Below are positions 55,410-63,491 of a stretch of 64,000 nucleotides of DNA, piece by piece. Source of the stretch: Alcanivorax sp. (GTDB taxonomy: Bacteria; Pseudomonadota; Gammaproteobacteria; Pseudomonadales; Alcanivoracaceae); NCBI RefSeq assembly GCF_002726155.1, contig NZ_PBSH01000042.1, forward strand, positions 1 to 64,000, in the 5' to 3' direction. Made by a program: the position numbers and the translations under genes. A model generated the notes under the pieces. That model made no database searches, was not told where the DNA came from, and was given only the letters and a program-made list of their open reading frames with translations. Each line of letters starts with the position of its first letter. Position 1 is the first letter of the stretch.

Positions 55410-56591
55410 TCATGGTTGGGCGACAACTACCGTCGCGCTGTCCGGTCGATCCCCCATGGCAACCTGATTAGGCGCCACCGGCATACCGTCAAAGAACACT
55501 TTCTGGACACCATTGATGATGACCCTGTCACCTCTCTGGAGGCCGTCGAGAATAACCAGCTGGTCATCCACTGCCCGCCCCGGTGTTACCTGGCGGCGAG
55601 CGGCCATGTTGTCGTCACCAACCACATACACGAAGCGACGATCCTGATCGGTAAGCACCGCTTTACGGTTCACCAGCATGGCGTTATCCATACGCGCCAT
55701 AGGCAATTGCACGCGGGCAAATTGTCCCGGTTTAAAAGTGCCATTCGGGTTGGCCAGTTCCGCCCGGTACTGCAAGGTACCGGTGTTGGCGTTCAAGCGG
55801 TTGTCGATAAAGTTCAGCGTGCCCTGATGCGGAAACCCCGACTCCCCGGCCAGGCCAATGCGCACCGTGGTCGGCTTTCCCGCCACACGAGCCTGTTCGC
55901 TTTCCAGCGCGGCTTGCTCGTCCGCATCGAAATACACGTACATCGGATCCACCGACACCAACGTGGTCAGCAATGTCTGATCGGCACTGGCCAGGTTTCC
56001 CCGCGTCACCAGGGCGCGGCCCGCCCGTCCACTTACCGGCGCCGTTACCCGGGTGTACTGTAAATCCAGCTCGGCGGTTTCCAGCGCGGCCTTTGCCGCG
56101 TTGACCAGCGCTCGCGCACTCATCTTTGCCGCGTTGCGCTGGTCATACTCTTCACGGGAAATCGCACGGCTTTCCATTAACGAACGGGCTCGCTCCGCCT
56201 GGCTGTTCGCCAGTGCCAACTCGCTCCTTGCCTGGGCCAACTGCGCTTGCGCAGCCTGCTTTCTGGCCTGATACGGGCGTGGATCAATCTGGAAAAGGAG
56301 ATCGCCAGCGTTCACCAGGGCCCCTTCTTCAAAGGTCACCTTATCGATGTAACCGCTGACCCGGGGCCGTAGCTCCACCGTTTCCGGTGCCACCACACGA
56401 CCAGTAAAAGACTCCCACAAGGTCACCGGCTCCGGTTGAACCAGGGCCACATCCACATCCGGCGCGGGCATCTGCTGCGAGGCTTCACTACGCGCGTCGC
56501 AACCGGACAAAAAAACAATCGCCATCAAAATAAACGCCAGGCCCAGGTACACACCCACACCACCGGCCGTTTCACTACTCACACTTTCCAT
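55410..56591 (-). CDS. RND periplasmic adaptor (membrane-fusion) protein, MexE-like
   Basis: The product has 393 residues from MESVSSETAGGVGVYLGLAFILMAIVFLSGCDARSEAS, where LSGC near residue 30 could be a lipobox. The adaptor layout follows: lipoyl half-motifs (ELRPRVSGYIDKVTFEEGALVNAGDLLFQIDPRPY), a coiled-coil hairpin rich in Ala/Gln/Arg (about 105-165), and a beta-barrel plus membrane-proximal domain. It links the RND trimer to the outer-membrane duct. GGGAG precedes the ATG at 56591. It is the first gene of the operon, 144 bp before the RND gene, with a SoxR-type promoter 170 bp upstream. Confidence 0.93.
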   Translation of the reverse strand: MESVSSETAGGVGVYLGLAFILMAIVFLSGCDARSEASQQMPAPDVDVALVQPEPVTLWESFTGRVVAPETVELRPRVSGYIDKVTFEEGALVNAGDLLFQIDPRPYQARKQAAQAQLAQARSELALANSQAERARSLMESRAISREEYDQRNAAKMSARALVNAAKAALETAELDLQYTRVTAPVSGRAGRALVTRGNLASADQTLLTTLVSVDPMYVYFDADEQAALESEQARVAGKPTTVRIGLAGESGFPHQGTLNFIDNRLNANTGTLQYRAELANPNGTFKPGQFARVQLPMARMDNAMLVNRKAVLTDQDRRFVYVVGDDNMAARRQVTPGRAVDDQLVILDGLQRGDRVIINGVQKVFFDGMPVAPNQVAMGDRPDSATVVVAQP

Positions 56592-56619
56592 GAATCTGAC
56601 TCCCGCTATCACCCTTGAT

Positions 56620-56637
56620 GCATTACCGCAGTAATGC
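56620..56637. promoter_or_regulatory. Perfect palindrome GCATTAC-N4-GTAATGC in the pump leader
   Basis: Two exact 7-bp arms separated by CGCA lie 29 bp upstream of the MexE-like ATG and downstream of the SoxR-type promoter. The position and size fit a repressor operator (for example TetR-type). It could also be an RNA hairpin in the 5' leader, but it overlaps no T-tract. Confidence 0.5.
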
Positions 56638-56747
56638 GTACCCGATAATCGAATAACCCTGAAACGATTCGACAGAATGGCAAAATCAATTCACCACCCG
56701 ATCAGACATTCACCCTGAATAGCCACCACCGAACCGTCATGGCAGAG

Positions 56748-56780
56748 GACTCTAATTCCTCAAGTTGAGTTGAGGTCAAC
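56748..56780 (-). promoter_or_regulatory. SoxR-type promoter of the RND pump operon
   Basis: The 18-bp box CCTCAA-GTTGAG-TTGAGG (56758-56775) has both 6-bp arms of the E. coli soxS box and matches it at 16 of 18 positions. On the minus strand it lies between TTGACC (-35) and TAGAGT (-10), 19 bp apart, the over-long spacer diagnostic of MerR-family activation. The flanking GAGGAAT also matches soxS. It faces the MexE-like gene. soxR is encoded 4 kb away. Confidence 0.85.
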
Positions 56781-56912
56781 AAAAAAATCCGCGCTCCTGA
56801 CGAACCTCCAACTGCCAGCACAATTGCCTGGCAAGAAAACACAGGGCTTTCCTGAATGGAGAGAAACTGTAATGAAAAGGGGCCAAACCACGATATCGGG
56901 TTACTGCCTCAA

Positions 56913-57238
56913 CATTGCCCGATCCTGTTTAAATTCATCTGCACCAGTGGAAAGCAGGTTTTCCCGCGGCCATGTTTCACTCGGATGTCATTACTGTTTC
57001 AGGCAATCAAATCACGACAAGAACAGACAAATAGGAGAGCAAGAAAAAGAAGAAAGCCACTAAACCTTTAATTTAAAAGGAATAAAAATTTGAAGGAGGG
57101 TGCCACTGACTGCCCGCATGGTTGTACCCCTACAGGTTCGCAACAGTAGGGAATGTTGCCTGATCCCACAGGGAGGCGGGTGCAGATTGCCGGTTTCTGC
57201 GCAGTCATTGCCCGATTCTGCAGAAAATGGCCCGATAC
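56913..57238. promoter_or_regulatory. Recurrent ATTGCCCGAT words upstream of the AraC-type gene
   Basis: CATTGCCCGATCCTG (56913) and CATTGCCCGATTCTG (57206) differ at one base. GTTGCCTGATCC (57155) and ATGGCCCGATAC (57227) are related. The spacings between aligned starts (241, 52 and 20 bp) are each close to whole helical turns. This is typical of direct-repeat AraC-family operators, so autoregulation is possible. Confidence 0.45.
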
Positions 57239-57290
57239 CCCACCGCCCTACCCGGCGCATGCGTATACTGCGGCAAAAGGGAGAAAGGTC

Positions 57291-58247
57291 ATGACCGCCA
57301 CTTTATCCAATGTTGCCGCCCCTGCTGGCAGCGCACTCGAGCAACAGCTGGCGCAGCTTGTCTGCGAACAGATTGCAGAGCCGGGCATGCTCGACTCCGG
57401 CATCCCGGGCGTATCGTTGTATCGTGCCGATGACACCAGCAGTTGCGCCTCTACGGTCTACGAGCCTTCACTGATTTTTATTCTGCAAGGCACCAAGACC
57501 ATTGAGCTTGGCGACCGTGAAATTGTGTACGGCCCATCCAGCTACCTGGCCAGCTCCGTCCACCTTCCGGTGCTTGGGCAAATTGTGGATGCCTCCCCAA
57601 ACCATCCTTACCTGGCGGTAAAAATCGACGTGGATCCGCAGGAGGTCACTGACCTTGTGCTCGAACTGGGTGACAAGGTTGGCCGTTATGAACCGGGCAA
57701 TGAATGTCCAGAAGTGGGCTGCGGCCTGTGCATGTCACACATGGATGAATCCATGCAGGGCGCGCTCTATCGACTGCTTAACCTGATGACCACGCCGGAC
57801 GATATTGCCGTGCTTGCCCCACTGACCCGCCGCGAGATTATCTACCGTTCATTGATTGGCGAGATGGGGCCACGCATGCGCAAGTTCGCCTCTATTGATT
57901 CCCAGGCCAACCGGATATCCAGGGTCATTTCCACCCTCAAGGACCGCTATTCCGAACCATTGCGGGTGAAGGATCTGGCAGACTCGGCCAACATGAGTGA
58001 GTCCACCCTGTTTCATAGCTTCAAACAGGTCACCCGCATGTCACCGCTACAATTCCAGAAGAAGTTGCGTCTGCATGAAGCACGCCGGCTGATGCTCACC
58101 GAAGGGCTGGAAGCAGCCACGGCCAGCTACCGGGTGGGCTATGAAAGCCCCTCCCATTTCAGCCGGGAATACAGCCGCTTGTTCGGTGCACCGCCGCGCG
58201 CAGACGTAAGCAAGTTGCGCGGAGCACAGGCTGGCGTTAGCGCCTGA
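57291..58247 (+). CDS. AraC-family transcriptional regulator with AraC_N cupin domain
   Basis: The product has 318 residues from MTATLSNVAAPAGSALEQQLAQ, with GGGAGAAAG upstream. The N-terminal cupin-like domain (YEPSLIFILQGTKTIELGDREIVYGPSSYLASSVHLPVLGQI) is the AraC_N type found in YqhC-like regulators. The C-terminal domain has the two AraC helix-turn-helices (LRVKDLADSANMSESTLFHSFKQVT and AATASYRVGYESPSHFSREYSRLFG). YqhC-type proteins often control aldehyde or redox detoxification. It is divergent from the pump operon, which it may regulate. The longer ORF start is not supported. Confidence 0.9.
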   Translation: MTATLSNVAAPAGSALEQQLAQLVCEQIAEPGMLDSGIPGVSLYRADDTSSCASTVYEPSLIFILQGTKTIELGDREIVYGPSSYLASSVHLPVLGQIVDASPNHPYLAVKIDVDPQEVTDLVLELGDKVGRYEPGNECPEVGCGLCMSHMDESMQGALYRLLNLMTTPDDIAVLAPLTRREIIYRSLIGEMGPRMRKFASIDSQANRISRVISTLKDRYSEPLRVKDLADSANMSESTLFHSFKQVTRMSPLQFQKKLRLHEARRLMLTEGLEAATASYRVGYESPSHFSREYSRLFGAPPRADVSKLRGAQAGVSA

Positions 58248-58327
58248 TTAGGCAGCCCTGAAAACCTGGGACGTCAGACATCTGGTATCGAACATTTGGC
58301 AAAGCGCCGGGGGATTCGCGATAAACC

Positions 58328-58359
58328 AAAAAAAAGGGCGCTTTATGCGCCCTTTTTTT
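58328..58359. terminator. Bidirectional terminator between araC-type gene and ABC permease
   Basis: AAAAAAAAGGGCGC pairs with GCGCCCTTTTTTT around a TTTAT loop. It serves both convergent genes. On the minus strand its right edge overlaps the stop codon of the ABC permease gene. Confidence 0.92.
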
Positions 58360-59119
58360 AGCTTTTCAATTTATATCCGGTTTTGAATATCCACCACACC
58401 AGCCCCATGCACAGCGTCAGAAACAATAACGTCATGCCCAGACTGATCCCGATGTGCACATCCGCTACACCAAAGAAGCTGTAGCGAAACCCGCTGATAA
58501 GATAAACCACTGGGTTGAACAGGGTCACCGTCTGCCAAACCGGCGGCAGCATGTCGATGGAGTAGAAACTGCCTCCCAGAAAGGTCAGCGGCGTAATGAT
58601 CATCAAGGGAATGATCTGTAGCTTCTCGAAGGTATCTGCCCATACCCCGATGATAAAGCCAAACAGGCTGAAGGTGATTGCGGTCAGCAGCAGAAAGCCA
58701 ATCATCAGGAAAGGATGCTGCACCTCATAATCCACAAACAATCGTGCCGTCAGCAAAATCAGGATGCCCAGAATCGTGGACTTGGTTGCCGCCGCCCCCA
58801 CATAACCAATTACGATCTCCACATAGGACACCGGTGCCGACAGCACCTCGTAGATGGTGCCGGAGAAAGTGGGCATGTATATCCCGAAAGACGCGTTGGA
58901 AATGCTTTGCGTCATCAATGACAGCATGATCAAGCCGGGAATAATGAACGCCCCGTAACTGACGCCGTCAATCTCGACCATCCGTGAACCGATCGCAGAA
59001 CCGAACACCACAAAATACAGCGAGGTGGAAATCACCGGGGAAGCCACGCTTTGCATCAGGGTGCGCCAGGTGCGCGCCATCTCGAACTTGTAGATAGCGC
59101 GAATGGAATGAATATTCAT
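58358..59119 (-). CDS. ABC-2-type permease, YadH-like
   Basis: The product has 253 residues from [47 protein letters not shown], with GGGAGA upstream. Six membrane helices and the ABC-2 signature region ([41 protein letters not shown]) match YadH. It is the membrane half of an exporter with the adjacent YadG-like ATPase; its start overlaps the ATPase stop (TGATG). The substrate is unknown. The E. coli yadGH pair is likewise uncharacterised. Inner membrane. Confidence 0.92.
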   Translation of the reverse strand: MNIHSIRAIYKFEMARTWRTLMQSVASPVISTSLYFVVFGSAIGSRMVEIDGVSYGAFIIPGLIMLSLMTQSISNASFGIYMPTFSGTIYEVLSAPVSYVEIVIGYVGAAATKSTILGILILLTARLFVDYEVQHPFLMIGFLLLTAITFSLFGFIIGVWADTFEKLQIIPLMIITPLTFLGGSFYSIDMLPPVWQTVTLFNPVVYLISGFRYSFFGVADVHIGISLGMTLLFLTLCMGLVWWIFKTGYKLKS

Positions 59120-60108
59120 CAAGCGTCTCCCTGTGCGTTAGGTGCATCTTCACTGGTTACCCGCCCGGCCGTACTATCGTTCGGGTTACCGTTATGCACC
59201 AGGTCCACGAAAATATCTTCCAGCGAACTTTGCCGTGAATGCAGGTCCTTGAATTCAATACCCTGCTCACTCAGGTGACGCAGCAATTCGGCAATGCCCG
59301 TGTTTTCCTGGTTGGCATCGTAGGTATAAACCATCGAGTAGCCCTCATCGGTCAGCGCCAGTGCCTCGTCCGCCATGGCGGCGGGAATCGCATCAAGCGG
59401 TTCTGCCAAGTGTACAGTCAACTGCTTGCGCCCCAACTTTTCCATCAGCCGGGACTTTTCATCCACCAGGATAATTTCGCCCTGACGGATAATACCCACC
59501 CGGTCAGCCATTTCCTCGGCCTCTTCAATATAGTGGGTCGTCAGAATAATGGTGACGCCCTGTTCGCGCAGCTGGCGGACCATTTCCCACATTTCCCGGC
59601 GCAGCTCTACATCCACACCCGCCGTAGGCTCGTCCAGAAACAGGATCTTTGGCTCATGGGAAAGCGCCTTGGCAATCATCACCCGTCGCTTCATGCCACC
59701 GGACAACATCATGATCTTGCTGTCTTTCTTGTCCCACAGCGACAGCGCCTTGAGCACTTTTTCAATATGGGCATCATTACGCGGCTTGCCGAACAGACCC
59801 CGGCTGAAACTCACTGTTGCCCAGACAGTTTCAAACGCGTCGGTGGAAATCTCCTGGGGCACCAGTCCGATGGCGCTTCGTGCGGCACGAAAATCGGTAA
59901 TGATGTCATGGCCATCGGCGAGGACCTTGCCGGACGAGGGATTGACGATCCCGCAAATAATACTGATCAGGGTCGTTTTGCCGGCGCCGTTGGGGCCCAG
60001 CAGGGCAAAGATCTCCCCGGGCCGAATCTCCAGATTGACCTCTTTAAGCGCCTGAAACCCGGATTCATAAACCTTGTTGAGATTGTTGACTGAAATTACT
60101 GCATCCAC
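59119..60108 (-). CDS. ABC transporter ATP-binding protein, YadG-like
   Basis: The product has 329 residues from a GTG start with GGAG 7 bp upstream. Walker A is GPNGAGKTT, the Q-loop follows GLVPQEIS, the signature is MLSGGMKRR, Walker B is [12 protein letters not shown], and the switch His is in [13 protein letters not shown] roughly 85-residue C-terminal extension after residue 245 is typical of DrrA/YadG-type exporters. It energises the adjacent YadH-like permease. The two genes form a bicistronic operon with overlapping stop and start. Confidence 0.95.
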   Translation of the reverse strand: MDAVISVNNLNKVYESGFQALKEVNLEIRPGEIFALLGPNGAGKTTLISIICGIVNPSSGKVLADGHDIITDFRAARSAIGLVPQEISTDAFETVWATVSFSRGLFGKPRNDAHIEKVLKALSLWDKKDSKIMMLSGGMKRRVMIAKALSHEPKILFLDEPTAGVDVELRREMWEMVRQLREQGVTIILTTHYIEEAEEMADRVGIIRQGEIILVDEKSRLMEKLGRKQLTVHLAEPLDAIPAAMADEALALTDEGYSMVYTYDANQENTGIAELLRHLSEQGIEFKDLHSRQSSLEDIFVDLVHNGNPNDSTAGRVTSEDAPNAQGDA

Positions 60109-60241
60109 ACTGTCTCTCCTTCAAAGGACGCCTTCCCACTCTCACTGCATCGCGCCGATGGCAAGCATACCCTATACAGGCTGACCATTATGCACACCCG
60201 GCGCCGCCCATGGGCGCGGATACGCAGAACGACCAACACGC

Positions 60242-60832
60242 TCACGAAACCGCCGCAAATTCCGGTCGCTGGCGCGCCGCGTTCAGGCTCTGCGCCCACC
60301 ACCGAAGTACCACCAATTGCTGCGCCAGCCGCTTCTCTGCACGGGTCTTCTGCTCCACTGACTGCCAGTGCCCACGGGCATCAAATTTGTCACCGGCATT
60401 GATGATGCTCACCACATTGCGCACTGTCACCGCATGCAACTCGGCATAGACCAGCCGTAACTGTTCTACCGCTCGCAACCCACCGGACACCCCGCCATAA
60501 CTGATAAACGCCACCGGCTTTGCTTTCCAGGCCGCACCGGAGATATCAATGACCTGTTTAAGGATGGCAGGGAAACTGTGGTTGTACTCCGGCGTAACCA
60601 CTAAAAAGGCATCGGCCTTTGTCAGCCTGTTTTGCAGCTGCTGCACACTGGCGGATGCGGCATTCGGAAAATCCGCCGGCACATCAAAATCGCGGGGATC
60701 AACTACCTGCGGCGTAAAACCGGGCACACCCCGAATCTGCTCTGCAGCCCAATTGACCAAATGGTCACACAAACGCCCTTCACGGGTACTGCCGTACACC
60801 AGAGCCAGTGTCAGCGGGTCGCGCGTAGCCAT
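60242..60832 (-). CDS. NADPH-dependent FMN reductase family protein
   Basis: This 196-residue flavodoxin-like protein shows the FMN-reductase pattern: ALVYGSTREGRLCDHLV (phosphate loop, residues about 10-26), VVTPEYNHSFPAILKQVIDI and ISYGGVSGGLRAVEQLR, which bind FMN. It probably reduces flavins or quinones with NADPH. It is divergent from soxR, and the SoxR box in the 90-bp gap reads towards this gene. Related SoxR-regulated flavoproteins occur in non-enteric bacteria, which lack SoxS. Cytosolic. Confidence 0.9.
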   Translation of the reverse strand: MATRDPLTLALVYGSTREGRLCDHLVNWAAEQIRGVPGFTPQVVDPRDFDVPADFPNAASASVQQLQNRLTKADAFLVVTPEYNHSFPAILKQVIDISGAAWKAKPVAFISYGGVSGGLRAVEQLRLVYAELHAVTVRNVVSIINAGDKFDARGHWQSVEQKTRAEKRLAQQLVVLRWWAQSLNAARQRPEFAAVS

Positions 60833-60876
60833 ATTACCTCCTGAACAGTTGACGACAATGAAGGCTCAGCGTAAAA

Positions 60877-60894
60877 CCTCAACTAACATTGAGG
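60877..60894 (-). promoter_or_regulatory. SoxR box between soxR and the FMN reductase gene
   Basis: CCTCAA-CTAACA-TTGAGG has the same 6-bp arms and 6-bp centre as the soxS box. On the minus strand TTGACC lies immediately upstream, and 19 bp later TACGCT may serve as a weak -10, so the activated promoter reads into the reductase gene. Binding may also limit soxR expression. Confidence 0.82.
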
Positions 60895-60922
60895 TCAATA
60901 AAGAAAGAAAAAGGAAGCAGCT

Positions 60923-61393
60923 ATGACCCTCATCAACGCAAACGATATCGGCAAAGCCCTGACCGTGGGGGAAGTGGCAGACCGGAGCGGGGTTGCGGTA
61001 TCCGCCCTGCACTTTTATGAAACCAAGGGATTGATCCAGAGCTGGCGCAGCAGTGGCAACCAGCGCCGCTACCACCGTGATGTACTGCGTCGTGTCGCCG
61101 TGATCAAGGTCGCCCAGCGTATTGGCATTCCCCTGGCCGAAATCGCCGACGCCATGGCCAGCCTGCCCGACGGCCGCACGCCTACCGCCCGTGACTGGAA
61201 ACGGCTATCCGCTCGCTGGCAGGAGCAACTGGATGCCCGCATTCACGCCCTGACCCAGTTACGTGATCAACTGAGCGACTGTATCGGTTGTGGGTGTTTG
61301 TCGATCAAGGCCTGTCGACTGCGAAATCCCTATGACTCACTCTCCGAACAAGGCACCGGGGCTCAGCTTCTTGAGGATGAACAAACGCCCTGA
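60923..61393 (+). CDS. soxR: Redox-sensing transcriptional activator SoxR
   Basis: This 156-residue MerR-family protein opens with [26 protein letters not shown] and [29 protein letters not shown], the DNA-binding domain. A dimerisation helix follows. The [2Fe-2S] ligands Cys120, Cys123, Cys125 and Cys131 lie in [18 protein letters not shown], matching E. coli SoxR spacing, and the tail [11 protein letters not shown] is also conserved. Oxidation of the cluster twists the promoter and activates transcription. GGAAG precedes the ATG. The window holds two matching boxes: one beside soxR and one before the RND pump. Confidence 0.97.
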   Translation: MTLINANDIGKALTVGEVADRSGVAVSALHFYETKGLIQSWRSSGNQRRYHRDVLRRVAVIKVAQRIGIPLAEIADAMASLPDGRTPTARDWKRLSARWQEQLDARIHALTQLRDQLSDCIGCGCLSIKACRLRNPYDSLSEQGTGAQLLEDEQTP

Positions 61394-61589
61394 CTCTGCG
61401 AATTTTCATGCCATTTCAGTGAACGATCTGCCGTAACAACACTCTGTCACCCTAGCCTGCGACTTTTGTCGGCATTCATTTTGCAGGCCGTGACGTGGCA
61501 GAATAGGGGCCCCATTTCTCTACTGGACACGGCATCTGAGCCCCGGATACATCACGCTCAACCCTTATCAACCGCAATCAGGAGGCAGT

Positions 61590-62606
61590 ATGAACGAGAA
61601 CACCGTAACCGTTATCCCCGGTGACGGAATCGGACCGGATATCGTCGATTCCACGGTACGGGTACTGGACGCACTGGATTGCGGTCTCAAGTTTGAGTAT
61701 GCCATCGCAGGGCAGACCGCTCTGGATCAGGGCCTGGAGCTGGTGCCGGAAGAGACCCTCGCCGTGCTCAAGCGCAACCGGTTGGCCCTGAAAGGCCCTA
61801 TCACCACCCCGGTGGGCGGCGGCTTCACATCCGTGAACGTCACCCTGCGCAAAACCTTCGACCTGTTCGCCAACGTGCGCCCGGCCCTGTCCATTCCCGG
61901 AGTGAAGTCCCGCTACGACAATGTGGACATCATGACCATTCGGGAAAATATCGAGGGCATCTATTCCGGGCTGGGGCAAACCGTCAGCGACGACGGCGAA
62001 ACCGCCGAACTACGCAGCCGCATCACTCGCACCGAGTCCGAGCGCCTGCTGCGCTTCGCCTACGACACCGCCACCAAACAGGGGCGCCAGAAAGTCACCG
62101 TGGTGCACAAGGCCAACATCATGAAGTCCACGTCCGGGCTGTTTCTGGATGTGGCTCGAAAGGTGCGCGAGGACTACCCGAATCTGGAGCATGAGGAAAT
62201 GATCGTGGACGCCTGCGCCATGCAGCTGGCCATGAACCCCCACCGCTTCGATGTACTGGTTACCACCAACCTGTTCGGCGACATCCTTTCTGACCTGTGT
62301 GCCGGCCTCATCGGCGGGCTGGGCGTGGCCCCCGGGGCCAACATTGGTGAACACGGCGGGCTGTTCGAAGCCGTCCACGGCAGCGCACCGGACATCGCCG
62401 GCAAGGGCGTGGCCAACCCCACCGCCATCATGCTCGCTGGCGCCATGATGCTCGATTACATGGAACAACACGACAAGGCTAAAAGACTGCGCCGCACCGT
62501 GCGCCACGTGGTAGGCCAAGGAGAAATCGTCACCCCGGATCTGGGCGGACGCGCCAGCACCACAGAGTTTACTGATGAGCTGATTCGCCACCTCACTAAC
62601 CAATAG
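61590..62606 (+). CDS. Isocitrate dehydrogenase, short NAD-type (isocitrate/isopropylmalate dehydrogenase family)
   Basis: This 338-residue protein has the beta-decarboxylating dehydrogenase core. VIPGDGIGPDIVDSTVRVLD is the N-terminus, SVNVTLRKTFDLFANVRPA gives substrate-binding arginines and the isocitrate-type SVNVTLRK loop, and DIMTIRENIEGIYSG follows. The dimer-site Lys and Asp are in VVHKANIMKSTSGLFL and NLFGDILSDLCAGLIGGLG. GSAPDIAGKGVANPTA is the nucleotide loop of NAD-type enzymes. Isocitrate is favoured over isopropylmalate by the SVN motif. AGGAGG precedes the ATG. Monocistronic. Confidence 0.88.
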   Translation: MNENTVTVIPGDGIGPDIVDSTVRVLDALDCGLKFEYAIAGQTALDQGLELVPEETLAVLKRNRLALKGPITTPVGGGFTSVNVTLRKTFDLFANVRPALSIPGVKSRYDNVDIMTIRENIEGIYSGLGQTVSDDGETAELRSRITRTESERLLRFAYDTATKQGRQKVTVVHKANIMKSTSGLFLDVARKVREDYPNLEHEEMIVDACAMQLAMNPHRFDVLVTTNLFGDILSDLCAGLIGGLGVAPGANIGEHGGLFEAVHGSAPDIAGKGVANPTAIMLAGAMMLDYMEQHDKAKRLRRTVRHVVGQGEIVTPDLGGRASTTEFTDELIRHLTNQ

Positions 62607-62836
62607 CGGTTATCAAACAGAGTACTCGCTCGGTTGCCGGGATCGGCGGCAACCGGGTTATCGCTCAAACGTCACCAGCACGCTTTCGAGCGCGCTCAGC
62701 CCTGAAAGTCTTCCAGCTATGCTATCAATGCGCCTATTTGGCCAAATCATACCTATACGCCTGACAGGCCTGCCCAGCGTATCGCACCCTCCCGCATTTT
62801 GATCTGCCAAGGCTTAACCCCCTTTAAGCTCAATGA

Positions 62837-63235
62837 TCAGAATGTTCTGTCCTCCGGACGGAACCCACGCATCTGCCCGACTGAAAAATCCTTCCTCACG
62901 AAATCACGCTTGAAGTCCTGATGTTTGCGTAAAACACCTGAGACAGGATCATCATGACATTCGCAATCCGAATTCACGCCAATGGTGTACTTAAAGTAAT
63001 CAGACTCTTCGCTACTAAAATAAGATTGCCATTCATTTTTAATATGAGAGCGCCCACCATCAAGCACACAATCTCTTGTCGCCTTATAATTGAAGCTTAC
63101 TTTTCTCGACTCAAAAAATTTTTTATTTTCATAGCTATATGCGTAGCCGACGGCCTCGCAATGCAGATTGTACGTTTCGGCATTTGCCAAAACTGACACA
63201 CCAAGCAAACCGGAAATTAGAAAATATTTCTTCAT
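62837..63235 (-). CDS. Small secreted protein of unknown function
   Basis: The product has 132 residues, not recognised. It starts with a signal peptide (MKKYFLISGLLGVSVLANA) and has a mature part of about 113 residues, AT-rich in codon use and rich in Tyr, Phe and Asp, with three to four cysteines (NLHCEAV, TRDCVLD, NSDCECHDD) suited to disulfide formation. The GCATCCCC-type palindrome lies about 100 bp upstream, as it does for the secreted-protein gene at 49.5 kb. Base composition is lower in GC than the preceding isocitrate dehydrogenase gene. Confidence 0.65.
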   Translation of the reverse strand: MKKYFLISGLLGVSVLANAETYNLHCEAVGYAYSYENKKFFESRKVSFNYKATRDCVLDGGRSHIKNEWQSYFSSEESDYFKYTIGVNSDCECHDDPVSGVLRKHQDFKRDFVRKDFSVGQMRGFRPEDRTF

Positions 63236-63335
63236 TTTTTTACCTTAAAGGGCGGATTTCAATCCCATAAGTGGATGCTTATACCGCCTTCCATCATGAT
63301 TAAAACCTGAATTCTAAATGCTCGCCCTTTCTGCC

Positions 63336-63357
63336 ACATCCCCCAAATAAGGGATGC
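63336..63357. promoter_or_regulatory. GCATCCCC-N6-GGGGATGC palindrome, copy 2
   Basis: The site reads ACATCCCC-CAAATA-AGGGATGC, matching copy 1 (49576-49597) at 19 of 22 positions. It lies 100 bp upstream of the secreted-protein gene starting at 63235. The surrounding gap to 63491 shows no gene. Confidence 0.6.
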
Positions 63358-63491
63358 AGCCATCAAAACACCGGAATACAAAACGGGCTCAACCTAGAAG
63401 CCTCACAACAACAGAGAGAACAAAAGAAACCCAGGAAACAGGGACTACATCAGCGCCTCTACACACATATAATTTTCTTGCCTAACCCCAG

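Larger units (their letters stand above)
56592..57290. promoter_or_regulatory. 699-bp divergent regulatory region between the RND operon and araC-type gene
   Basis: No gene is supported here; the short plus-strand ORFs lack ribosome sites and family similarity. It holds the SoxR-type promoter (56748-56780) facing the pump, a perfect 7-bp-arm palindrome (56620-56637), and four related ATTGCCCGAT-like words leading into the AraC-type gene. The centre is AT-rich. Confidence 0.7.

Noticed and set aside
56770-57063. Short plus-strand ORFs (97 and 71 residues) in the pump/araC gap
   Set aside because: They overlap each other in different frames, lack family similarity and cover regulatory DNA.
57153-57290. 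Longer start for the AraC-type regulator
   Set aside because: The upstream codons encode a Cys/Arg/Pro-rich leader with no ribosome site, while GGGAG precedes the ATG at 57291.
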